Shown: in pieces, positions 57,287 to 64,000 of the stretch | How the letters are laid out: each line of letters begins with the position of its first letter | How positions within the stretch are numbered: position 1 is the first letter of the stretch | From: Bacteroidetes bacterium 47-18 | GTDB taxonomy: Bacteria > Bacteroidota > Bacteroidia > Chitinophagales > Chitinophagaceae | Length of the DNA: 64,000 nt | Assembly (NCBI GenBank): GCA_001897155.1 | Contig: MKSF01000014.1 | Location: forward strand, 1-64,000 | Direction of reading: 5' to 3' | Position numbers and translations under genes: made by a program | The notes under the pieces: generated by a model | Databases searched by the model: none | Told to the model about the DNA's origin: nothing | What the model saw: only the letters and a program-made list of their open reading frames with translations

Positions 57287-57829
57287 TTATATACCGTCAC
57301 CCACGCTTGGATCTTCTGTATAATAAGCGCTGCCGTTCAACTGCCAGTTAGGAAGATTGTACGCTTCTCCGGGTAACAGCTGTTCTGTGGTGGCAGACTG
57401 TCCTTTCCATATCACATTGATGGTTTTGCTGGTTTGTACGGTATCGTCAACGATAGTAGGCACTACTACCTGTCCTTTGAAATCAGCGAATTTTACGTTG
57501 ATGGCGGAACCGTTTGCGCTTACAGGAGCCACGATCGTGAACTCACCGGTAGCCGCATTGTAAGTAACGTCTTTAATAAGATAAGTACCGGAAGCAGCAC
57601 TGTTCAGCTCGGCATAAGGAACAGAGGCAATGATTTGTACGTTCTCGGCAGAAGACCATTTGGGAATGGAATCGCTTTCGTTCTTGTTGATGAGGATCTT
57701 ACCGTGGATAGTGGCTGTCTGCTCTTTGTTGATCTCTAATGCTTTAGCCGGGTCTTCCTTGGAACAAGAGGTTACTCCGATAGATAAGCTACCTAACGCG
57801 ATGAGCGCAAAAATCGATACTTTTTTCAT
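57287..57829 (-). CDS. Lipoprotein of unknown function
   Basis: The 180-residue protein has an SPII signal (FALIALGSLSIGVTSCSKED; Cys 22). The rest is beta-rich with a possible Ig-like or carboxypeptidase-regulatory-like fold (TATIHGKILINKNE at the start, TYLIKDVTYNAATGEFTIVA after it). It is the promoter-proximal gene before the barrel protein. The two may form an outer-membrane pair, but no family was recognised. The 247 bp upstream, to the M28 gene, shows no other gene. Confidence 0.75.
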   Translation of the reverse strand: MKKVSIFALIALGSLSIGVTSCSKEDPAKALEINKEQTATIHGKILINKNESDSIPKWSSAENVQIIASVPYAELNSAASGTYLIKDVTYNAATGEFTIVAPVSANGSAINVKFADFKGQVVVPTIVDDTVQTSKTINVIWKGQSATTEQLLPGEAYNLPNWQLNGSAYYTEDPSVGDGI

Positions 57830-58076
57830 TGTTTGTTGAAATTTTTATTGATAGTAAAAAATGCGTGCGAAAGTAGCGCTTTTAATGTAAAAATAATATT
57901 GCCGTCACGTGTATTTAATAAAAATAACACTATGACAACAGATTCAGGAAGCGTATATATGTGGTCCCGGAGTGAAGCGTACTGTATGGTTCGCGCGGAT
58001 GCTGCCTGCAGGGGGCATTTAAGCCGGGAATATTTGTTTTATTCTTTGTAGTTTTATACCCGATAAATCAGTGCTT

Positions 58077-59636
58077 ATGATACAAATACTACTACGTGCC
58101 GCTGCCTGTACGGCCGGGCTGCTGTTCCCTGCTATGATACAGGCCCAGGTCAATATGGATGTGATCAGGAATATACAGCAGGAGGCGCACCGGCATTCTC
58201 AGTTGGAGCTACTGGGCCAGGAACTGGTCGACGATATAGGTCCCCGCCTGATAGGCAGTCCTGCCTACAGGGCCTCGCAGGACTGGGTGATCCGTACCTA
58301 TAATGGCTGGGGCATAGAAGCCTGGAATGAAAATTACGGGCAGTGGCAGTCGTGGGAACGCGGTAAGACAGTCGTTGAAATGACTTATCCGAGGTACAGC
58401 CAGTTGAGAGGCATACAACTGGCCTGGAGCCCCGCTACGCCGAAAGGCAAGCCCGTGTCGGCAGAGGTGATTACGCTGCCCGCGGGACTGGACAGCCTGG
58501 GCTTCCGCCGGTGGCTGCCCTCCGTAAAGGGCAGGATCGTGCTGATCTCCAGGCCTGAGCTGTCGGGACGACCCGCGGAAACCTGGGAGAAGAACGCGCT
58601 GGGTGCACATTACAGCCAGTTTACTACCCGCAGGGATTCCCTGCAGCAGACCTGGAATACCTACATGAAAAATATAGGCTATACGGCAGCTACGCTGCCC
58701 AAGGCTGTAGAGGCGGCAGGCGCTGTGGCTGTGCTGTCCTCTTACTGGTCAGGCGGCTGGGGTGCCAGCAGGATCTTCGCAGCCAGGACCGAGCGTATTC
58801 CCAATATAGACATTGCGCTGGAAGATTATAATATGCTGTATCGTATGGCAGAACGGGGTCAGAAGCCTAAAGTAAGCGTACAAGCGACTTCCGGGAGCCA
58901 GGGGTTGCAGCCGGTAGCCAATACCATTGGGCTCATAAAGGGCCGTGAGAAGCCTGAAGAATATATCATGCTTTCCGCTCACCTGGACTCCTGGGATGGC
59001 GGTACGGGCGCCACTGATAACGGTACCGGGACCATCCTTATGATGGAGGTCATGCGGATATTGAAGAAGCACTACCCGAATCCCCGGCGGTCTGTCATCG
59101 TAGGGCACTGGGGCGGTGAGGAGCAGGGGCTGAACGGGTCCAGGGCGTATATTGAAGATCATCCGGAAATGCGGGATAAGATAAGCGTGCTGTTCAACCA
59201 GGATAACGGTACCGGCAGGATCAGCAGGATCAGCGGTAACGGCTTTCTTGATGCCTATGATTATTTCGGGCGCTGGCTGCAGTACGTGCCGGATCTCAAC
59301 AAAAAGGAGCTCAGCCTGACCTTTCCCGGAGAGCCGGGAAAGGGCGGATCGGATTATGCCTCCTTCCTGCCGTATGATATCCCCGCATTCTTCCTGCTGG
59401 GTAATAGCTGGGATTACGGTACCTATACCTGGCATACGCAGCTGGATACTTATGACAAGATCGTATTTGAGGATATGAGAATGAATGCGGAGACCATTGC
59501 TATCCTGGTATATCTGGCCTGTGAAGAGCCGGAAATGTTCAGCCGCAGGAAGGCTGAGCTGCCTGTGGACCTGAAATCCGGTAAAAGGACCGAATGGCCC
59601 AAAGCGCAGGATGCCAACCGGCACGGACGCTATTAA
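58077..59636 (+). CDS. Exported M28 family metallopeptidase
   Basis: From the ATG at 58077 the product has 519 residues with a Sec signal (CTAGLLFPAMIQAQ). After a protease-associated region (about 120-260), the M28 domain carries the dinuclear zinc ligands: MLSAHLDSWDGGTGATDNGT (His, Asp), GHWGGEEQGLNGS (catalytic and ligand Glu), FNQDNGTG (Asp) and YTWHTQLDTYDKI (His). It resembles carboxypeptidase Q-type aminopeptidases and should act in the periplasm or outside the cell on small peptides. It is monocistronic. The GTG six bases upstream is a less likely start. Confidence 0.92.
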   Translation: MIQILLRAAACTAGLLFPAMIQAQVNMDVIRNIQQEAHRHSQLELLGQELVDDIGPRLIGSPAYRASQDWVIRTYNGWGIEAWNENYGQWQSWERGKTVVEMTYPRYSQLRGIQLAWSPATPKGKPVSAEVITLPAGLDSLGFRRWLPSVKGRIVLISRPELSGRPAETWEKNALGAHYSQFTTRRDSLQQTWNTYMKNIGYTAATLPKAVEAAGAVAVLSSYWSGGWGASRIFAARTERIPNIDIALEDYNMLYRMAERGQKPKVSVQATSGSQGLQPVANTIGLIKGREKPEEYIMLSAHLDSWDGGTGATDNGTGTILMMEVMRILKKHYPNPRRSVIVGHWGGEEQGLNGSRAYIEDHPEMRDKISVLFNQDNGTGRISRISGNGFLDAYDYFGRWLQYVPDLNKKELSLTFPGEPGKGGSDYASFLPYDIPAFFLLGNSWDYGTYTWHTQLDTYDKIVFEDMRMNAETIAILVYLACEEPEMFSRRKAELPVDLKSGKRTEWPKAQDANRHGRY

Positions 59637-59696
59637 GCGGGTACCGGTGTAATATAAAAGCTGTGGCAAAGCGGCTGTGTAGAAAAGCCCTTTTGT

Positions 59697-59762
59697 ATTA
59701 TCACATTGAACTTACCATGTCTCATTGAGCTTACCGTGTCACATTGAGCTTGTCGAAATGTG
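59697..59762. repeat. Family-B repeat fragment
   Basis: Three short units: TATCACATTGAACTTACCATG, TCTCATTGAGCTTACCGTG and TCACATTGAGCTTGTCGAAA. They are degenerate relatives of the arrays at 15 and 20 kb. Confidence 0.6.
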
Positions 59763-59774
59763 CTATATAGAAAT

Positions 59775-59963
59775 AGTGACTATCTGCTTATAGGGCAACA
59801 ACCTTTTTAGTACGGATATGCTTCGTTGAGCAGTGTCCTCTCTGCGAGCCAGAGGCCGCTTTTGCTATAAAGGTATTTAGGGTGCTGGTCATTCCGAACG
59901 GATGTGAGGAATCTCTTTGTAACTTATAATGGCCTTTGTTACCTATATTATAGATGTCAGTAT
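59775..59963 (+). repeat. Dispersed family-A repeat, near full length
   Basis: AGTGACTATCTGCTTATAGG, CTTTTTAGTACGGATATGCT, CTCTCTGCGAGCCAGAGGCC, TGGTCATTCCGAACGGATGT, GAGGAATCTCTTTGTAACTT, ATAATGGCCTTTGTTACCTA, ending TATAGATGTCAGTA. The ends are inverted repeats with a few mismatches. Confidence 0.78.
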
Positions 59964-59965
59964 CG

Positions 59966-60015
59966 AAATTAAACAACCCTGTCATATGGCGCCATATGAC
60001 AGGGTTGTTTAATTT
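59966..60015. terminator. 50-bp perfect palindrome, terminator
   Basis: Arms AAATTAAACAACCCTGTCAT and its complement meet at GGCGCC. It lies directly after the family-A repeat and 43 bp from the stop codon of the DUF3037 gene. The arms match those of the hairpins at 8582 and 19946, but the family-B insert at the apex is absent. Confidence 0.85.
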
Positions 60016-60057
60016 TTAGCCATCTTCCCGGCTTATAGGTCTAAGGGGCTGCGATGA

Positions 60058-60441
60058 TCAGCCTGTATACTTTTCGAAAAGGGACCGGAGCGTCTCCTGC
60101 GCATTGTCCGTAAGGCCGGTATGGATAGGAGAGCATTGTAAGATAGTGCTCCGGTTGGCTGTAAGCCAGCGGAAGCGTTCATGGGGTTCCAGCGCGGCGA
60201 TCCCGCCCTGTCCTGCATTTCCGGCAGCCGTCTGCTCTATGCCTTTAATATAATCGCTGACCAGTTGCAGGTCTATATCTGGGTCCAGCGCCCTGAGCTT
60301 GTCTGCCTGCACCAGCGTTTTGATACCGATAAACCGGAGATGCCGGGAGTAAAGTATCACGCCGGCATTGATAAATTCTTCCTTTGCTACATCTGGCACA
60401 ATACGGAGTATAGCATATTCGTACACTTTCTTATTTTTCAT
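60058..60441 (-). CDS. DUF3037 family protein
   Basis: From the ATG at 60441 the product has 127 residues (KKVYEYAILRIVPDVAKEEF, INAGVILYSRHLRFIGIKTL, then DPDIDLQLVSDYIKGIEQTA). This matches DUF3037, a small cytoplasmic domain that very often sits directly beside a HipA-like kinase gene. The start lies 11 bp inside the end of the HipA-like gene (overlap), so translation is coupled. The longer frame back to 60546 would lie wholly within the kinase gene. Function unknown. It may be a partner or regulator of the kinase. Confidence 0.88.
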   Translation of the reverse strand: MKNKKVYEYAILRIVPDVAKEEFINAGVILYSRHLRFIGIKTLVQADKLRALDPDIDLQLVSDYIKGIEQTAAGNAGQGGIAALEPHERFRWLTANRSTILQCSPIHTGLTDNAQETLRSLFEKYTG

Positions 60442-61207
60442 ATTGCGCGATGTTTGAAACGAAATTGTCTGAATGGTCCAGCCTTTGTAACAGGAATTGC
60501 TTATAGATAGTCCTCTGCTCACCGGCGTCCATATCGGGATCGGCATCGGTCAGCCAGTCTTCGGGGATATTATCCACGATTTCCGTTATAAGCTCCGGTG
60601 TCAGCAGCTCTTTTGCCCGCTTATCAGCGCCGCGGATATCCTGGCCGCTGTGGCGCAAAACGTGCTGGCTGATATTGCTGAAAGGGGAGGCCGCCAGTTG
60701 CTGCCAGCTTTCCATATTATGATGGAAGTACAGGGAAGCGCCATGATCTATCAGCCATAGCTCCTTATGCCATACCAGCATATTGGTATTCTTGACGGTA
60801 CGGTCCACATTCATGATATAGGCATCCAGCCATAAGATCATATCGGCCAGGTCGGGCTGGACAAAAGTAGCCGCCGGGTCGAATGTAACCGCCTTGGAAA
60901 GATAGGACACTCCTAAATTGATGCCATGGCTCTTTTTAAGCAGGTCCTGTATCTCCTCGTCCGGCTCACTCTGCCCGAAAGCGGGGTCAAGCTGCGCGAA
61001 TACCAGCTCGGGGATGTGTAATCCCAGGGCCTTGGCTATCATCCCGCCGGTAAAGTCCGCGATCAGGGCCCGGGTGCCCTGGCCGGCGCCCCTGAATTTC
61101 AGCACATAGCTGAACCCGTCGTCTGCATCGGCCAGTGCCGGCAGCGATCCGCCTTCCTTAAAAGGCATGATATATCTTTCTACAGTTACTGTTCTGATAT
61201 CTACCAT
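60431..61207 (-). CDS. HipA-like kinase family protein
   Basis: The 258-residue protein is a short relative of HipA Ser/Thr kinases: MILWLDAYIMNVDRTVKNTN holds the catalytic-loop pattern NxDRxxxN, and LWLIDHGASLYFHH gives the metal-binding Asp (DHG in place of DFG). The N-terminal lobe has FSYVLKFRGAGQGTRALIAD (Lys) and GGMIAKALGLHIPELVFA. There is no adjacent HipB-type HTH antitoxin. The gene lies in the order yjbR-like, HipA-like, DUF3037 (gaps 6 and overlap 11 bp). A kinase acting on a translation factor is possible; a toxin role is not shown. Confidence 0.88.
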   Translation of the reverse strand: MVDIRTVTVERYIMPFKEGGSLPALADADDGFSYVLKFRGAGQGTRALIADFTGGMIAKALGLHIPELVFAQLDPAFGQSEPDEEIQDLLKKSHGINLGVSYLSKAVTFDPAATFVQPDLADMILWLDAYIMNVDRTVKNTNMLVWHKELWLIDHGASLYFHHNMESWQQLAASPFSNISQHVLRHSGQDIRGADKRAKELLTPELITEIVDNIPEDWLTDADPDMDAGEQRTIYKQFLLQRLDHSDNFVSNIAQYEK

Positions 61208-61213
61208 AATAAA

Positions 61214-61570
61214 TTAACCGGCGGAAGCCAGCGCTTCCTTCACTTTTTTAGTTAATGACTGAAATACCAGCTCATAGGAATGGCGGATAAGCTCCTGCAT
61301 CAAAGGAATGGTCACATCAGCATGAATGTTGATGGTATTCCAGTGCTTCTTATTCATATGATAACCTGGCTGTATGCCTGAATAGGTTTCCCGGAGGGTT
61401 AGCGCATACTCCGGGTCGCACTTGACGTTAAACCCGTCATAGCTGTCCAGGCTGACCAGCAGGAAGATCTTTCCTCCTACTTTAAATACCAGCACTTCCT
61501 CCCCGAACGGGAAATCCTGTTCCACGTATTTAAAGCTCCCGGCATAGTCGCATAAAGATTCAATATCCAT
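61214..61570 (-). CDS. MmcQ/YjbR family protein
   Basis: The 118-residue protein has the YjbR/CyaY-like DNA-binding fold: SFKYVEQDFPFGEEVLVFKV, GGKIFLLVSLDSYDGFNVKC, LRETYSGIQPGYHMNKKHWN, TINIHADVTIPLMQELIRHS. The pattern of FPFG and GYHMNKKHWNT is the family signature. Function is generally unknown; a few members bind DNA. It is the first gene of the three-gene operon. Confidence 0.9.
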   Translation of the reverse strand: MDIESLCDYAGSFKYVEQDFPFGEEVLVFKVGGKIFLLVSLDSYDGFNVKCDPEYALTLRETYSGIQPGYHMNKKHWNTINIHADVTIPLMQELIRHSYELVFQSLTKKVKEALASAG

Positions 61571-61697
61571 ATAATAGTTTTTACAAGGTACTGATCATTC
61601 AAAATTACGTGATTTATTGCCTGCATCCTTCAGAAACATCCTGCTTATCATATGGTTAAGAGCTATCCGGAGCATAAGCGGGATGCTTATATTATTT

Positions 61698-61705
61698 TAC
61701 CTTTG
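61698..61705 (+). promoter_or_regulatory. -7 box for the EamA transporter
   Basis: TACCTTTG, 18 bp before the ATG at 61723, so the leader is very short. Confidence 0.5.
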
Positions 61706-61722
61706 CGGTTTTCAGGCTGTTT

Positions 61723-62613
61723 ATGTCACAAGCAAAGTATATCACTGCGGCCGCATCGGCCTATTTCCTGTGGGGATTTTTCTCGTTCGGTTCCCGTCCT
61801 GTCAGTGATTATGCCGCGCTGGACATACTTTGCTACAGGCTGGTATTGTGCACCGGCCTGCTCTGGACGATCACTTTGCTGTTCCGGCGTAAAAAGTTCA
61901 GTTCCGATCTGCGCCTGCTGCAAAGCCGGAACAGCCGTGTAAAACGGCAACTGGTCGTAAAGATGCTGGCCGCGTCGGTGCTACTGCTGATCAATTGGCT
62001 GTCATTTATTTACGTGATGAATAATATAGGCGTACAGACTGCCGCCCTGTCTTATATGATATGCCCGGTGATAGCTGCCCTGCTCGGATTCCTGGTGCTG
62101 AAAGAGCCCCTGGATACTCCCAGGAGGGTAGCGCTGCTGATAAGCATTACGGCTGTTTCGCTTTTGGCATACGGGCATTTCAGGGAACTGTATTTCAGCC
62201 TGCTGGTAGCAGTATCATTCGCTGCTTACCTTATCCTGCAGCGTAAGCTGAATATGTTTGACGGCTTCAACCTGCTGACCGTGCAGGCTACCGTTATCAC
62301 TTTGCTGCTGTCGCCTTTCCTGCTGAGAGCGGAGCACCAGTTGATACGGGATGCCAGGTTCTATGAATATGTTATGATCATAGTGGTGTTCTTTACGATC
62401 ATACCGATGCTGCTCAATAACTACGCGCTTAAGGGCATTAATGCTTCGACGGCAGGGATATTGTTGTATATTAACCCGGTTGTGAACTTCCTGCTGGCCG
62501 TTTTATACTACAGTGAAGTGGTATCCTGGGTGCAACTGGTGTCCTATACGATGGTAGTTTTTTCAGTGATTATATATAATTCCGGAATTTTTATAAAAAA
62601 AACCTCCAATTAA
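61723..62613 (+). CDS. EamA family (RarD-like) transporter
   Basis: The 296-residue membrane protein has ten predicted helices in two EamA halves. The start YITAAASAYFLWGFFSFGSR, the segment LINWLSFIYVMNNIGVQTAA, LSYMICPVIAALLGFLVLKE (end of half one) and NASTAGILLYINPVVNFLLA match RarD-type drug/metabolite exporters (E. coli RarD was named from chloramphenicol sensitivity). Substrate unknown. It is monocistronic, with a promoter and a short leader. Confidence 0.9.
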   Translation: MSQAKYITAAASAYFLWGFFSFGSRPVSDYAALDILCYRLVLCTGLLWTITLLFRRKKFSSDLRLLQSRNSRVKRQLVVKMLAASVLLLINWLSFIYVMNNIGVQTAALSYMICPVIAALLGFLVLKEPLDTPRRVALLISITAVSLLAYGHFRELYFSLLVAVSFAAYLILQRKLNMFDGFNLLTVQATVITLLLSPFLLRAEHQLIRDARFYEYVMIIVVFFTIIPMLLNNYALKGINASTAGILLYINPVVNFLLAVLYYSEVVSWVQLVSYTMVVFSVIIYNSGIFIKKTSN

Positions 62614-62644
62614 TTGTTAATAAAATTTAAATGAGGTATTTTTG
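62614..62644 (+). promoter_or_regulatory. Promoter for the small lipoprotein
   Basis: TTG at 62614-62616 and TATTTTTG at 62637-62644, spacer 20 bp; ATG at 62677. Confidence 0.6.
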
Positions 62645-62676
62645 CGCCAATTGTTAAATTTTAAAAAAAATTGATC

Positions 62677-62901
62677 ATGAGAAAATTACTCTTAGCTGCA
62701 TCGGCTTTAGCATTAGTTGCTACTTTTACTTCTTGTAAGAAAGATCACACTTGTGAGTGTACAACTAAATTTGATGACACCTCTATGCCAACTCAAACTG
62801 TGTCTTACACTTTCAAAGAAACTAAAAGTAAAGCAAAAGATGCTTGTAACACTAAGGTAGTGACTGTTACCGGTGCAAAAATGGAATGTAAATTGAAATA
62901 A
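62677..62901 (+). CDS. Small lipoprotein, Cys-rich
   Basis: The 74-residue product is a typical Bacteroidota small lipoprotein: SPII signal (LLLAASALALVATFTSC) followed by KKDHTCECTTKFDD. The mature part, about 55 residues, has five Cys (Cys 20, 26, 28, then DACNTK and MECKLK), so disulfides are likely. Function unknown. It has a clear promoter and terminator. The ATG is used rather than the TTG two codons upstream. Confidence 0.75.
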   Translation: MRKLLLAASALALVATFTSCKKDHTCECTTKFDDTSMPTQTVSYTFKETKSKAKDACNTKVVTVTGAKMECKLK

Positions 62902-62925
62902 TCATAAGCAATTACAGCATTCATA

Positions 62926-62963
62926 TAAAAAGAGCAGCCTTTATTTAAAAGCTGCTCTTTTTT
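62926..62963. terminator. Terminator of the small lipoprotein gene
   Basis: AAAAAGAGCAGC / GCTGCTCTTTTTT, 28 bp after the stop. Confidence 0.85.
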
Positions 62964-62965
62964 AT

Positions 62966-63080
62966 GGCCGGTACGCTGACATTTATAGCAAAGTACCTGC
63001 TGACCACGGATAAGGATAGTGCTCAGTGAAACGTACCTGTATAAGAAGTGGTTTCCTGTAATCCGGTAATATAGCTGTCA
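62966..63080 (-). repeat. Dispersed family-A repeat, degenerate copy
   Basis: In reverse: GACAGCTATATTACCGGATT, ACAGGAAACCACTTCTTATA, CAGGTACGTTTCACTGAGCA, and further TTTGCTATAAATGTC. This lines up with the left half of the copies at 10513 and 48464. Confidence 0.5.
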
Positions 63081-63091
63081 ATCCGGCTGCT

Positions 63092-64000
63092 TTAGCCTTC
63101 CATATCCTGGCTGCTGTCGAAGCTGCCCCTGTTATTCCGGGTTTCCTTGTTGGGCTGGTTAAAGCGGTAAGTGAAAGTGAGCCTGATGCTCCTGGGTCTC
63201 CACTGGAAATCGGATATGGCGTATATAGTGGCGGTATTGGTCTCATTTTTCCAGCGCCTGCTGTTCAGCACGTCCCTCACATTCACCCCGATGGTGGCAT
63301 TATTTTTCCACAGGTCTTTGGAGAGACCGAAGTCACCATAGAAAATAGCCAGCGTTTTTCCCTGCGGGTGAACGCTGGGCGCCTGGTAATTGGAGGACAC
63401 CTGCATCCTGATCCGGTAGGGTAAGGTAATGTTGACGGAGGTCCTGTTGGTCCAGCTAAAATTATCCGTCCTGAAAGCGTCACCTTTATAGGTACCGGTT
63501 ACCGACTGGTAGAAGAAATTGAAACCTGATGTCAGGCGCAGCCAGTTGTAGGGATTATACGAGCCGTTCAGTTCCAGGCCGGTGGCATCCCTGCCGGCTA
63601 TATTCATCGGTATCCTGTAAATGATACCGTCTGCCCCGGCTTCCGCCATCCTTTCTATCTTATCTGTCGTTCGCCTGTAATACAGGGAGGAAAGCAGGCT
63701 GCCCTGTTTGAAATATTGCATCCAGCCGCCCTCTATTACATCCGTAAATTCCGGGTTGATATCAGGGTTGCCGATACGCATCTCCCGGTTGTCGCCGAAT
63801 TTCATAAAAGGCATCAGGTCCCATTGGCCGGGACGCTGTATGCGCCTGCTGTAGCTGAGCTGGAAGGTGCCCGTTTCACTGGCCTTATAGGACAGGGCGG
63901 CGCTCGGGAAAAAGTTGATATACTGTTTATGGTGGGGCGATGCCAGGGAGGCCTGCTCGGTGGTAATATCCGAATATTCCGCCCGCACACCCAACTGGGC
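63092..64000 (-). CDS. TonB-dependent receptor-like protein (OMP_b-brl_3), 5' end beyond window
   Basis: The C-terminal 302 residues are visible; the frame runs on past 64000. It is a large outer-membrane barrel of the OMP_b-brl_3 (PF14905) type: GVRAEYSDITTEQ, QYINFFPSAALSYKASETGT, LSYSRRIQRPGQWDLMPFMK, IGNPDINPEFTDVIEGGWMQ and the repeated strands NWLRLTSGFNFFYQSVTG. The last barrel strand (SIRLTFTYRFN) is followed by about 20 charged residues, which is usual in this family. It is convergent with the small lipoprotein gene. Whether a plug and CarboxypepD_reg domain are present cannot be seen. Confidence 0.88.
   Translation of the reverse strand, partial: AQLGVRAEYSDITTEQASLASPHHKQYINFFPSAALSYKASETGTFQLSYSRRIQRPGQWDLMPFMKFGDNREMRIGNPDINPEFTDVIEGGWMQYFKQGSLLSSLYYRRTTDKIERMAEAGADGIIYRIPMNIAGRDATGLELNGSYNPYNWLRLTSGFNFFYQSVTGTYKGDAFRTDNFSWTNRTSVNITLPYRIRMQVSSNYQAPSVHPQGKTLAIFYGDFGLSKDLWKNNATIGVNVRDVLNSRRWKNETNTATIYAISDFQWRPRSIRLTFTYRFNQPNKETRNNRGSFDSSQDMEG

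Noticed and set aside
58749-59669. 306-codon open frame on the minus strand
   Set aside because: It is antisense to the M28 peptidase gene and covers its catalytic motifs.

Overview
The window is chromosomal DNA of a Bacteroidota bacterium, most likely Chitinophagaceae or a close relative. The evidence is a type IX secretion (T9SS) type B sorting domain, paired DUF1573 proteins, many SPII lipoproteins, an outer-membrane protein of the OMP_b-brl_3 type, a LytS/LytTR two-component pair, and at least a dozen promoters of the Bacteroidota type (-7 box TAnnTTTG). Most of the DNA is of medium GC. The stretch from about 43.3 to 47.1 kb is clearly more AT-rich. No rRNA, tRNA, CRISPR array, prophage or integrase was seen.

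Layout. 0-8.5 kb: two tandem paralogous T9SS-exported proteins, a lipoprotein, a DedA membrane protein, a tiny HExxH protein, and the common NIF3 plus C4 zinc-ribbon pair. 8.7-20.6 kb: pyrG, a DUF58 protein, a double-GNAT protein, an FMN/Fe-S glutamate-synthase-like protein, an M24 aminopeptidase P and ftsK. Two tandem-repeat arrays in opposite orientation flank pepP-ftsK. 20.8-27.3 kb: a VWA lipoprotein, a histidine kinase/LytTR regulator pair, enolase and two DUF1573 proteins. 27.6-39.6 kb: a TamB-like protein convergent with a single-POTRA BamA-like barrel protein, HMG-CoA lyase and glyA (divergent, with overlapping promoters), photolyase and a DUF4139 protein.

40-48.9 kb is the accessory region: orphan exported proteins, a cyclophilin, a TIR-domain protein, a REP-associated tyrosine transposase (RAYT) with its REP hairpins and a decayed copy of its 3' end, a trypsin-like protease and a lipoprotein. 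Three palindromes with an identical core lie between these genes. 48.9-56.3 kb: groEL/groES, then a tight queE-uppP-tgt-lptF/G-araC run and a DUF983 gene. 56.4-64 kb: an outer-membrane barrel protein, a lipoprotein, an M28 peptidase, a yjbR/HipA-like/DUF3037 operon, an EamA transporter, a small lipoprotein and the 3' part of a TonB-receptor-like protein.

Intergenic space is rich in three repeat families: (A) a roughly 120-190 bp element with short terminal inverted repeats, about seven copies, which looks like a non-autonomous element; (B) the CTTCGACAAGCTCAGGGTGAC family, in arrays of about 120 bp units and inside terminator hairpins; (C) RAYT-linked REP hairpins. The points most worth a second look are the RAYT/REP locus, the palindrome-separated TIR/protease island, repeat family A, the inverted arrays around pepP-ftsK, a Tgt that lacks the usual zinc ligands, and a lipoprotein gene with no recognisable start codon.
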